From positions 1,550,001 through 1,614,000 of the forward strand of contig NZ_CP171225.1 in NCBI RefSeq assembly GCF_043226085.1: DNA of 64,000 nt, read 5' to 3'. Positions 51,980 through 60,185 of this stretch are shown here, piece by piece; within the stretch, counting starts at the first letter, position 1, and every line of letters begins with the position of its first letter. The notes under the pieces were generated by a model. The model saw only the letters and a program-made list of their open reading frames with translations. It did not search any database and was not told the DNA's origin. The position numbers and the translations under genes were made by a program. This DNA is from Amaricoccus sp003258405. GTDB taxonomy: Bacteria > Pseudomonadota > Alphaproteobacteria > Rhodobacterales > Rhodobacteraceae.

Positions 51980-52184
51980 ATGTCTGATCTCTTTTGGCTG
52001 ACGGATTCGCAGATGGCGCGTCTTGAGCCTTTCTTCCCAAAGTCACACGGCAAACCAAGGGGCGATGACCGGCGGGTGTTGAGTGGGATTATCTTCATCA
52101 ATCGCAATGACTTACGATGGCGCGATGCGCCTACAACCTATGGCCCGCACAAGACGCTCTACAATCGCTGGAAGCGGTGGAGCG
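51980..52184 (+). pseudogene. IS5-family (IS427-group) OrfA fragment cut by IS6 copy E
   Basis: From ATG 51980: SDLFWLTDSQMARLEPFFPKSHGKPRGDDRRVLSG, then RNDLRWRDAPTTYGPHKTLYNRWKRWSG, the N-terminal DUF4096-type part of IS427-group transposases. The left end of that IS is probably near 51913 (CTAGGGTCAGGACCC). The rest of the gene is lost at 52185 where IS6 copy E begins. Confidence 0.85.
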
Positions 52185-52944
52185 GGCACTGTCACGGTAA
52201 CTCTCTTTGGCCGGCCGCACCTCCTGGAGGCAGCCTCAGGCCGCCACGATTTCACGCCACTCGGCCGACGCCCTGGCGCGGAGTGTTCTCAGTGTGCTGC
52301 GGGAAATCAGATGACGCTGGACGTCGAAGTGGTTGGAGATGGCGGCGTGGGAGGAGAGGAAGCGCTACGCCGATCCGGGCGACTTGAATCGAATTTGCTG
52401 CCGCTCTCGGCGTCGGGTCGGCTGATGCGAAACCTCTGCTCGGTTGTTGGACCGGCCGCCGGTCACGTGCCGGTCGGCCAGGTCCAACTCTCGCAGGGCT
52501 ACGCCGTACGATCGAAGCCGATCCGTCACGATCGCACTGGGAATATAGCTTTGGCGCTTAAGCAATTTCAGCGCGGCCTTCCGGTCCCGCTTCGGTTGGA
52601 CCAAGACGTCAAGCACTTCGCCCTCGTCATCCACCGCGCGCCACAGATATACCGCCTTGCCGCCGATCTTGAGGAAAACCTCGTCTAGGTGCCATCGAAT
52701 ACGCTCAGCGAAAACTTGGCCGAATTTATGCACCCATCGCCGGACGGTATCATAGGAAACATCAATGCCACGCGCGGCGAGTATTTCCTCGACATTGCGG
52801 TAACTGAGCGCAAACCGAAAGTAGAGCCAGACCGCATGTTGGATGATGGCGGGCGGAAACCGGTGACGTGCGTAGGAAATTGGGCGCATGCCGACTTCTA
52901 CCGTCACCCCCTGGTGGCTGCCACTGGCTTTACGTGACAGCGCC
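52185..52944. mobile_element. IS6-family insertion sequence, copy E, inactivated
   Basis: 760-bp element bounded by GGCACTGTCACGGTAAC and the reverse complement of GGCGCTGTCACGTAAAGCC. Transposase on the minus strand with an amber stop and an internal deletion. The flanking octamers GTGGAGCG and CCTCTGTG differ. It separates an IS5 fragment from the end of the cyo operon. Confidence 0.9.
52236..52907 (-). pseudogene. IS6-family transposase, copy E, interrupted by amber
   Basis: From GTG 52907 (MTVEVGMRPISYARHRF) the frame reads to GSA and stops at TAG 52365-52367 where copies A, B and D have a glutamine codon (GSAQRF; CAG to TAG). The tail (RFLSSHAAISNH to REIVAA) continues in frame to 52236. 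It also lacks five residues in LKLLKRQSYIPS (others: LKLLRKLFKRQG) and the RRRxPQPxDR insert. Probably inactive. Confidence 0.88.
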
Positions 52945-53031
52945 CCTCTGTGATCTGCGCATTCAGCGTCACGATACGCCGTTCGATGTCGACGACGCGG
53001 GCGAGATCGACGGGGCGGGCCGCCGGGCGCG

Positions 53032-53343
53032 TCACATCATCCGCATCATCAGGTTGCCGAGGATCCAGATCGTGCCCGCTGCCATGATCGCGATGATCAG
53101 GCCGGTGAACAGGATCAGGTGAAGATCTTCGCGCTTTTGCCGCGACAGGTCGATGTGCAGGAAGTAGCGGAAATGAACAAGCACCTGCGCGAAGGCCAGG
53201 ATCGACAGTGCGGCAAAGACCCCCGCGGGTCCGAAGGGCTGCAGGATCGCGGTCAGGAAGGACAGTGCGGTCAGGGCGACTGCCGCCGCGAAGCCGATGA
53301 AATACATGCGCAGATCGCGCGCGCGTTTGTCCCTGTCGCTCAT
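53032..53343 (-). CDS. cyoD: Cytochrome o ubiquinol oxidase subunit IV
   Basis: 103 residues with three helices; ALTALSFLTAILQPFGP, ILAFAQVLVHFRYFLHIDLSRQKREDLHLILFT and the final IIAIMAAGTIWILGNL follow the CyoD pattern. It overlaps cyoC by four bases (ATGA). No cyoE (haem O synthase) follows: 87 bp later comes an IS6 end, so downstream genes may have been lost. The small subunit aids assembly of the CuB site. Confidence 0.92.
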   Translation of the reverse strand: MSDRDKRARDLRMYFIGFAAAVALTALSFLTAILQPFGPAGVFAALSILAFAQVLVHFRYFLHIDLSRQKREDLHLILFTGLIIAIMAAGTIWILGNLMMRMM

Positions 53344-53975
53344 GTCAGGATCCCCGGAAGAAACACGATCGAAAAGATCCCGATCCAGATGATGTCAAGG
53401 AAATGCCAGTAGAGCCCCAACCGCAGCACGCGGGTCTTCACGTCCGCCGCAAAGCCGAAGATGGCGATCTGCGCGCAGACGACAAGGATCATGATGCTGC
53501 CCACGGTCACGTGCAGCCCGTGCAGGCCGACCAGCGCCCAATAGGCGCTGAGGTAGCCCGATCGCATCGGCACGGCCCCCTTTTCGGCGGCGTCGATGAA
53601 GTCACGGACCTCCAGCCCCAGAAAGCACAGCCCGAAGACAAGCGAAGCCAGCAGCCAACCGATCACGCGGCGCGGGGTCGAGCCGTGCTTCATGGTCACC
53701 GTCGCGATCCCGAACAGAAGCGAGCTGATCAGCAGCGCGCCGGTCTGCATGCCGATGCTGGCGATGTCGACGATGTCGGCATTGCCCGGTCCTCCAGCTG
53801 TCGCCTGGATCGAGATAGCATAGGTCGCGAAGAACATCACGAAGGTGACGAGGTCGCTCATCAGGAAGACCCAGAACCCGAAGACGACCGTTTCGGCCTG
53901 TTCGTGGGCTTCGCCATGGCTGGGGCCGAGGTTCAGGCCGGGATGGCTGTTGGCGGTCGCGGTCGATGTGCTCAT
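53340..53975 (-). CDS. cyoC: Cytochrome o ubiquinol oxidase subunit III
   Basis: 211 residues, five membrane helices. Haem-copper oxidase subunit III motifs: ETVVFGFWVFLMSDLVTFVMFFATYA, LEVRDFIDAAEKGAVPMRSGYLSAYWALVGLHGLHVTVGSIMILV and LRLGLYWHFLDIIWIGIFSIVFL. It starts one base after the cyoB stop region and overlaps cyoD. It stabilises the oxidase complex in the inner membrane. Confidence 0.95.
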   Translation of the reverse strand: MSTSTATANSHPGLNLGPSHGEAHEQAETVVFGFWVFLMSDLVTFVMFFATYAISIQATAGGPGNADIVDIASIGMQTGALLISSLLFGIATVTMKHGSTPRRVIGWLLASLVFGLCFLGLEVRDFIDAAEKGAVPMRSGYLSAYWALVGLHGLHVTVGSIMILVVCAQIAIFGFAADVKTRVLRLGLYWHFLDIIWIGIFSIVFLPGILT

Positions 53976-53976
53976 G

Positions 53977-56055
53977 TCACGCCTCGGGGATGCGTGCGGC
54001 GTAGCCGCGGTTCTGGCTGGTCACTTCGTCGCGCCGATCGGTCAGTGGGCCCTGCCTGGCGCCGTCGAGCCAGGCGCGCTCGGTCGCCTCGACCACCTGG
54101 GCGGGGACGATCTCTTCCTTGTCGCGCAGAAAGCCCAGGCCGATGGCATGGATCAGGATGGCCAGCGCCGACAGAATCGCCAGCCACCAGATCCAAAACA
54201 CCATCGCAAAACCCAGGGCCGTGCCAAAGACGATGATGGTCAGGCCGATCCAGCTTGTCGGGGAAAGCTCGATGTCCTCGTAGGACGGGCAGTCGATGGC
54301 ATAGGCGGTGCCGTGGGCCTTTTCCGCGGCAAAGGCGTCCGGGCCGTGGACCTGCGGGATGAAGGCATAGTTCCATGCGGGCACTGGGGCGGGTGTGGCC
54401 CATTCCAGCGTGCGGCCATCCCAGGGGTCGCCGCCGGGCACGGCCAGGGCCTCGCGCCGGCGGGCCGAGACGACGAAGGTGCCGATCAGGCAGCCAAGCG
54501 CTGTCAGAACGCAGAGCGCGCCCCCCATCGTCACAATCATGTACGGTACATAGGCCGGATCGTCGAAGGCCGGGCTGCGTCGCGGCATCCCCATCAGGCC
54601 CACTATGTAAAGCGGCATGAAGGCGAAGGTGAAGCCGATGATGAACAGCCAGGCGGTGGCGGCCGACCAGCGCTCGTCCAAGCGGAAGCCGAAGAATTTC
54701 GGGAACCAGACATAAATGCTGGCCAGAACCGCGAACAGCGTCCCGGGCAGCAGCACGTTGTGGAAATGCGCCACCACGAACTGGCTGTTGTGGACGGTGA
54801 AGTTGATCGTCGGGTTCGCCAGCAGTATGCCGGTATAGCCGCCCACCGAGAAGTAGAAGATGAATCCCGCCAGATAGATGATCGGCGTGCGCATCCGGAT
54901 CCGCCCGCCCCAGAGCGTGGCGATCCAGACATAGACCTTCACCCCCGTCGGGATCGCGATCAGCATGGTGGCGATCCCGAAGGCCACATTGATCGTCGGG
55001 CTTTGCCCCATCGTGAAGAAATGGTGCAGCCAGACGGTAAAGGACAGCACCGCGATCGCCATCGTCGCGATCACCAGCGACATGTAGCCATAGATCCGCT
55101 TGCCCGAGAAGATCGCCGTGAACTCGGAGTAGAGGCCGAAGGCGGGAAGGATCAGGATATAGACCTCCGGGTGGCCGAACATCCAGAACAGGTTGGCGAA
55201 ATTCATCATGTTCCCGCCAAGGTCGTTCGTGAAGAAGTGGAAATCCAGATAGCGGTCGAGTGCCTGCATGATGATGACCGCCGTCAGCGGCGGCAGCGCA
55301 AAGACCAGCAGGATCGAGGTGCAGAGCGCCGTCCACACAAAGATCGGCATCCGCAGGAAGGTCATGCCGGGGCATCTCATCTTGTAGATGGTCACGGCAA
55401 AGTTCAGCCCCGTCAGCAGCGACCCGATCCCCGATAGGCCCAGGGACCAGATCCAGTAGTCCGGCCCCGTGCCGGGCTGAAAGGCGACGCCGGTATAGGG
55501 CGGATAGCCGGTCCAGCCGCCGGTCGCGAACTGCCCGACCACAAGGCTGATCATCAACAGCATTGCACCCACGATGGTAAAGCCCAGGCTGATCTGGTTC
55601 AGCCGGGGGAACGCCACGTCCCGCGCGCCGATCTGCAAGGGCACCAGCAGGTTCATGAAGCCGATCAGGAAGGGCATCAAAACGAAGAAGATCATGATGG
55701 TGCCGTGGGTCGAGAACAGCTCGGAGAAGTGGTCCGGCGTCAGATACCCCCCCTGATATGCGGTCGCGTATTGCGACCGCATAACGACGCCTTCGGCCAC
55801 GCCGCGGGCGAACATGACCAGACCCACCACGATATACATGATGCCGATCTTCTTGTGGTCGGTCGTGTTCAGCCAATCAAACAGCAACGGCTTCCACCAG
55901 CCCCTGATCAGTAGCAGGGCCAATGTGATGACCCCACCGATGACGGCCAGCCAGCCCGCCGAACTGCCAACGATGTTGCTGGCCGTGGGATCGCGAAAGA
56001 CGTCGAAGATCGCGATGTCGTCCCAACCGAGACGTCCGAAGATGAACTGTTCCAT
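53977..56055 (-). CDS. cyoB: Cytochrome o ubiquinol oxidase subunit I
   Basis: 692 residues, about fifteen helices. The catalytic subunit: quinol oxidation and reduction of oxygen to water with proton pumping. Haem and copper ligands appear in the expected motifs: STHGTIMIFF (low-spin haem His, about residue 110), GHPEVYILILPAFG (CuB His and the cross-linked Tyr), LHHFFTMG (the two further CuB His) and VAHFHNVLL (haem O3 and low-spin haem His). The start is ATG 56055, 12 bp after cyoA. An open frame of 634 codons on the same strand is an overlapping shadow. Confidence 0.96.
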   Translation of the reverse strand: MEQFIFGRLGWDDIAIFDVFRDPTASNIVGSSAGWLAVIGGVITLALLLIRGWWKPLLFDWLNTTDHKKIGIMYIVVGLVMFARGVAEGVVMRSQYATAYQGGYLTPDHFSELFSTHGTIMIFFVLMPFLIGFMNLLVPLQIGARDVAFPRLNQISLGFTIVGAMLLMISLVVGQFATGGWTGYPPYTGVAFQPGTGPDYWIWSLGLSGIGSLLTGLNFAVTIYKMRCPGMTFLRMPIFVWTALCTSILLVFALPPLTAVIIMQALDRYLDFHFFTNDLGGNMMNFANLFWMFGHPEVYILILPAFGLYSEFTAIFSGKRIYGYMSLVIATMAIAVLSFTVWLHHFFTMGQSPTINVAFGIATMLIAIPTGVKVYVWIATLWGGRIRMRTPIIYLAGFIFYFSVGGYTGILLANPTINFTVHNSQFVVAHFHNVLLPGTLFAVLASIYVWFPKFFGFRLDERWSAATAWLFIIGFTFAFMPLYIVGLMGMPRRSPAFDDPAYVPYMIVTMGGALCVLTALGCLIGTFVVSARRREALAVPGGDPWDGRTLEWATPAPVPAWNYAFIPQVHGPDAFAAEKAHGTAYAIDCPSYEDIELSPTSWIGLTIIVFGTALGFAMVFWIWWLAILSALAILIHAIGLGFLRDKEEIVPAQVVEATERAWLDGARQGPLTDRRDEVTSQNRGYAARIPEA

Positions 56056-56067
56056 AGTCTGTCGCTT

Positions 56068-57162
56068 CTATTGGCCGGAGGCGGCGGGCGCGGTGGAATG
56101 GTCGTGATGCGTCATATCCGTCCCATCCATTCCTAAATGGCTGTCGGCCAGAACGCTGTCGCAGGCTCCCCCGGGCAAGGTGCCCTTGGCGGGGTCATAG
56201 ACGGTGCTGCCCGGCTGCGCCTCGGGCGGAACGGCTGTGCCCTGGTGATAGCGGGCCACCACCCGGTCGAAGAGGCAGGCATCCCCCAAGGGCCGAAGCA
56301 CGGGCGAGGTTTCGTGAAATTCGTCGGCCTCGGCGCCGGTGACGACCAACGTAGGATAGGTCGCGGCGTCCAGCGCGGCGCCGGTCGCGCCGGTGATCCA
56401 GGCGTCGAACTCGGCCTGCAGCACGGCGCGCATCGGCACGCGCATATTGGCAAAGCCAAAGCCGTTGAACTGGGTCTGGGTCGCCAGCCCCTGCCCCTCC
56501 TGATCGGCCGAGAGGTTCAGTTTCGTCACCATCCCCGGCATCGCGTAGATCTGCCCGGCAAAACCGTTGGGCAGAAAGCTTTGCATCACCGTGTCCGTCG
56601 TCAGGCGAATGGTGACGGGCCGCCCGACGGGGATCACGATCTGATCCACGGCGGCCACCTGCTGGTCGGGATAGAGCGCGAGATAGCGGAAATCGAGCCC
56701 CACTAGGTCGATCTCCAGCGGGTCATCGCCCAAGGGGGCATAGGGATCCAGCTCCAGCGTTGCCTGCGCCAGCCAATAGGCCAGAACGCAGATCACGAGC
56801 ACCGGGATGCCCCAGATCGCGGCCTCGAACCACTTGTTGAATTCCCACTCGGGCGTATAGCGCGCCCCGCTACCGAGACGGTAGCGGTAAAGCATGATCG
56901 GCAGGAGGATGATTGCAGGCAGGACCGCGACAAGGGCGATCAGCGCCGCGCGCAGGAAATGGGTCGACTGGTCCGCCAAGACCGGCCCGATCGGGCTGAG
57001 CAGATCGGCAGCGGCCGCAGCATCCGCCCCGACGATCCCTGCGACCGCGACAGCCAGGACCAACCCGGCGACCCGGCCCTCACGGCGCGCGACACGGCCG
57101 CGCATCAAGCCAGCAAGACCAACCGGCAGGGCTTTGGTCGGGTCAGTCGCGATGTGCGGCAT
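56068..57162 (-). CDS. cyoA: Cytochrome o ubiquinol oxidase subunit II
   Basis: 364 residues. After an N-terminal export segment (GLVLAVAVAGIVGADAAAAA) two helices follow (FLRAALIALVAVLPAIILLPIMLYRYR; AAIWGIPVLVICVLAYWLA), then a periplasmic cupredoxin domain without the CuA cysteines, as expected of a quinol oxidase (MQSFLPNGFAGQIYAMPGM, LSADQEGQGLATQTQFNGFGFANMR). No lipobox is evident, unlike the E. coli CyoA. The C-terminal tail (DMTHHDHSTAPAASGQ) is longer and His-rich. First gene of the cyoABCD operon; the 141 bp upstream to the IS6 remnant should hold its promoter. Confidence 0.94.
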   Translation of the reverse strand: MPHIATDPTKALPVGLAGLMRGRVARREGRVAGLVLAVAVAGIVGADAAAAADLLSPIGPVLADQSTHFLRAALIALVAVLPAIILLPIMLYRYRLGSGARYTPEWEFNKWFEAAIWGIPVLVICVLAYWLAQATLELDPYAPLGDDPLEIDLVGLDFRYLALYPDQQVAAVDQIVIPVGRPVTIRLTTDTVMQSFLPNGFAGQIYAMPGMVTKLNLSADQEGQGLATQTQFNGFGFANMRVPMRAVLQAEFDAWITGATGAALDAATYPTLVVTGAEADEFHETSPVLRPLGDACLFDRVVARYHQGTAVPPEAQPGSTVYDPAKGTLPGGACDSVLADSHLGMDGTDMTHHDHSTAPAASGQ

Positions 57163-57303
57163 CTGGGGTCTCCGGCAAAGGTCGGTTTCGCGTCGATGCC
57201 ATCACGGGCAGCGCGCTGTTTCGGAAATTACGTGAACCATCGAAGTTGAACCATCCGCATTCCTGAAACCTAAAGATTTGTAAGGCTCAGGAAAGCCCGA
57301 ACG

Positions 57304-57411
57304 GGCACTGTCACGGTAATTCTCTTTGGCCGGCCGCACCTCCTGGAGGCAGCCTCAGGCCGCCACGATTTCACGCCACTCGGCCGACGCCCTGGCGCGG
57401 AGTGTTCTCAG
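57304..57411. mobile_element. IS6-family end fragment, copy F
   Basis: 108 bp matching the transposase-3' end of the other IS6 copies (GGCACTGTCACGGTAATTCT to GCGGAGTGTTCTCAG), then an abrupt junction with the WYL gene. The rest of the IS is gone, which is typical of an IS6-driven deletion. Confidence 0.9.
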
Positions 57412-57911
57412 TTGTCGGCGCGATCCGCCGGACCGAGGCGATCGAGGTCAAGTACCAATCCCTGTCCAGCCCTGAGCCGCGTTGGCGCTGGGTCGCTCCG
57501 CACGCCATCGCGTTCGACGGGTTCCGATGGCACACGCGGGCTTTCTGCCAGACCGATGAATGCTTTAAGGACTTCTTATTGTCCCGGATGCTTAGGATCC
57601 GAGGTGCACGGCAGACCGAAACCTCGGCCGCCGACGACAGCGACTGGCACTCCGATGTCACGCTGGAGATCGCTCCCCACCCCGACCTCTCGGATACGCA
57701 AGCAAAAGTCATCGCGCTCGACTACGGCATGCGGGGTGGCAAGGCGAAGATCACGGTCCGGCGTGCGCTCCTCTACTACGCGCTGAAAAGGCTTGGCCTC
57801 GATACGGATCCGGCCGCCAGAAATCCGCAGAATCAGCAGATCGTTCTTCTCAATCGAGGTGAGCTATTCAACGGCGCGAACTCAAGCTTTGTTGGGAGTG
57901 CAAAGGTATGA
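57412..57911 (+). pseudogene. C-terminal part of a WYL-domain protein, cut by IS6
   Basis: About 165 residues: AIEVKYQSLSSPEPRWRWVAPHAIAFDGFRWHTRAFC, then FKDFLLSRMLRI, matching a WYL domain (P-x-x-(I/L)-x-x-x-G-x-x-W-x-(L/T)-x-A/R). The C-terminal extension KITVRRALLYYALKRLGL is also known in WYL regulators of defence loci. The N-terminal HTH is lost. A GTG at 57402 inside the IS6 remnant is in frame and could serve as a start. Translation is coupled to the next gene (ATGA at 57908). Confidence 0.75.
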
Positions 57912-58687
57912 CCGAGACGTTTTTCGAGCAGCCAATACTCAATTCTCCTTACGAATACCCTGGTCGCCATTGGGAGTTGGATGACGATGGGCAACCGACG
58001 AACCGGATCATCAAGTCAAGACGACGTTCTGATCTGATCACACCTGTCCCAAAGGCAAAAAAGCAGCGTCAGAACCAGAAGCAGGGCTCCCTCATTCTAG
58101 GTGCGGACGACGATCTTTCGACGACTGACCAGGAATACAATTCAACCCCGATCATCAACGAAGTACGAGGATACGTCGAAACTTGGCGTAACCTTCCGAA
58201 TCCCGATCAGTGGATGGTTACACCCGAAACGGCCAGACTGTTGCAGCATTGGCGGCACCATCAGTTCGAGGGCATTCGTCCCTTTTTCTGCCAAATCGAA
58301 GCGGTCGAGACCGCGATCTGGCTGACCGAGGTCGCGCCAAAAATGGGACCGCGGGTGGCCAAGTTCGGGGCCCATATCAAGGGGACCAACAAACAGGCAA
58401 ATCCGGAACTGCTTCGCCTGGCGCTGAAGCTTGCAACCGGCGCAGGCAAGACAACTGTCATGGCGATGCTGATCGCGTGGCAGACGGTAAATGCCGTGCG
58501 CCACCCGAACAGCAAGCAGTTCTCAAGCCGGTTCCTGATCGTCTCGCCCGGCATCACCATTCGTGACCGGTTGCGCGTCCTGCTGCCCAATGACCCCGAA
58601 AGCTACTATCGCAGCCGCGAGATCACGCCACCGGACATGCTTCGGGATATCCAGAGCGCCAAGATCGTCATCACCAACTACCATGCC
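57908..58687 (+). pseudogene. Restriction-type DEAD helicase N-terminus (BPTD_3080-like), cut by an IS3-family element
   Basis: About 260 residues remain: MTETFFEQPILNSPYEYPGRHWELD is typical of the group, then PFFCQIEAVETAIWLTEV (Q-motif-like) and Walker A LALKLATGAGKTTVMAMLIAWQ, RFLIVSPGITIRDRLRVL and KIVITNYHA. These are motifs I-Ib of type III restriction-like helicases. The protein stops at 58687 where the IS begins; the full family is around 900-1000 residues. The remainder is not found in the window. It was once a large helicase or nuclease of a defence system. Confidence 0.82.
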
Positions 58688-58760
58688 TGTCCGTTGTCAG
58701 ATGATTTGGGACACGAAGGCCTGACTGGGAATGGAGGGTCTGGCTCGATCGGGTTTCAGT

Positions 58761-59741
58761 TTATGCCGCGGTTTGGCGATGCAGCAAGCGGCGCTTCTCG
58801 ATGGTCTTGGCTTTGATCTCCTTTCGCCGATTCAGGATTGCTTCTGCCCTGCCGAGATAGACATCGGCAGGCGTGAGGTTCCCGAGGCTCTCGTGGTAGC
58901 GGTCATGATTGTAGTGGTCGATGAAGGCCGCGACCGCCTCTTCGAGCGCCCCGGGCAAGTAGTAGTTCTCAAGGAGAATTCGGTTCTTCAGGGTCTGATG
59001 CCAGCGCTCGATCTTGCCTTGGGTCTGTGGGTGCCGGGGCGCGCCGCGGACGTGATCCATGCCCTCGTCGGCAAGCCAGTTGGCCAATTCGCTGGAGATG
59101 TAGCTGCTGCCATTGTCGCTGAGCAGCCTGGGCCGGTGGACGACGGTGGCTCGGTCGCAGCCCGAGGCGACCAGGGCATCTTCCAGCGTAGCTGTCACGT
59201 CTGATGCTTTCATCGTCGTGCAGAGCCGCCACGCGACGACGTAACGGCTGTAGTCGTCGAGGATCGTTGAGAGGTAGAACCAGCCCCAGCCGATGACCTT
59301 CAAATAGGTGAAGTCGGTCTGCCAGAGCTGGTTCGGGCGGGTCGTCTTCTCATGGAACTCGTTCGCCGCCTTGATCACGACGAAGGCCGGGCTGGTGATC
59401 AGGTCTTGTGCCTTCAGAACCCTGTAAACGCTGGCCTCCGACACGAAGTAGCACCGGGTATCGGTGAACCTGACCGCGAGTTCCCGGGGCGACAGCTCAG
59501 GCTGTTCGAGCGCGAGATCGACGATCTGCCGGCGCACCTTGTCCGGGATGCGGTTCCAGACCCGGGTCGGACGCGAAGGCCGGTCCTCGAGCCCGGCGGC
59601 TCCGAGAGACAGATAGCGATCATACCACCGGTAGAAGGTCGTGCGGGGCACGCCGATCATGTCGAGTGTCCGCTTCGCCGGCAGGTGAGACTGCTCTACC
59701 TGCCGGATGATCTCGAGCTTTTCGGACGCGGGATATCTCAT
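58761..59741 (-). CDS. IS3-family transposase OrfB, copy 2
   Basis: 326 residues, identical to the copy at 21048-22028 in all positions I compared; HTH plus DDE integrase core (WQTDFTYL, LLSDNGSSYIS, QGKIERWHQ). It overlaps orfA by four bases. Confidence 0.92.
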   Translation of the reverse strand: MRYPASEKLEIIRQVEQSHLPAKRTLDMIGVPRTTFYRWYDRYLSLGAAGLEDRPSRPTRVWNRIPDKVRRQIVDLALEQPELSPRELAVRFTDTRCYFVSEASVYRVLKAQDLITSPAFVVIKAANEFHEKTTRPNQLWQTDFTYLKVIGWGWFYLSTILDDYSRYVVAWRLCTTMKASDVTATLEDALVASGCDRATVVHRPRLLSDNGSSYISSELANWLADEGMDHVRGAPRHPQTQGKIERWHQTLKNRILLENYYLPGALEEAVAAFIDHYNHDRYHESLGNLTPADVYLGRAEAILNRRKEIKAKTIEKRRLLHRQTAA

Positions 59742-60070
59742 TCCTGGTCTCCCCCATCCCCAAGCATGCTTTTTTTGAGAAGGCGGTTCTCCAGCGTGAG
59801 ATCGGCCACGGCCTCCTTCAGCGCTGACGCCTCCTGACGCAGCTCTTTGACCTCGGGGCTGGTCGCCTGGCGGGACGTATCACCGGCGAGCCGCTTCTTG
59901 CCGGCCTCGAGGAACTCCTTGCACCAGCTGTAATAGAGGCTCGTCGCGATCCCTTCGCGCCGACAGAGCTCGGCGATGCTGTCTTCGCCACGCAGCCCTT
60001 CAAGCACGATGCGGATCTTCTCCTCGGACGAATGGTGCTTCCGTGTGCGCCGGCGAATGTCCTTAACCAT
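59738..60070 (-). CDS. IS3-family OrfA, copy 2
   Basis: 110 residues, HTH and coiled coil as in copy 1. The longer upstream start available in copy 1 is destroyed here by a one-base deletion (about 60100), supporting MVKDIRRRTRK as the functional start. Confidence 0.9.
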   Translation of the reverse strand: MVKDIRRRTRKHHSSEEKIRIVLEGLRGEDSIAELCRREGIATSLYYSWCKEFLEAGKKRLAGDTSRQATSPEVKELRQEASALKEAVADLTLENRLLKKSMLGDGGDQE

Positions 60071-60185
60071 CGCCTCAGCTGTAGGCTTCGATGTTCCGGG
60101 TTCTGTCTCATCTCCACTCCTTGGTGGCTTCGATGAGCCTGAAACCCTCCGTTACAAAGCCAACTCAGATGTCCCAGGAGCGCTG

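Noticed and set aside
53845..55876. Open frames of 530 (plus) and 634 codons (minus, second frame) over cyoB
   Set aside because: Both are shadows in GC-rich DNA; cyoB carries all haem and copper ligands in its own frame.
3003..57411. Target-site duplications or swapped 8-bp flanks linking the six IS6 copies
   Set aside because: The octamers next to each end were compared in both orientations; none match, so no particular rearrangement can be claimed.
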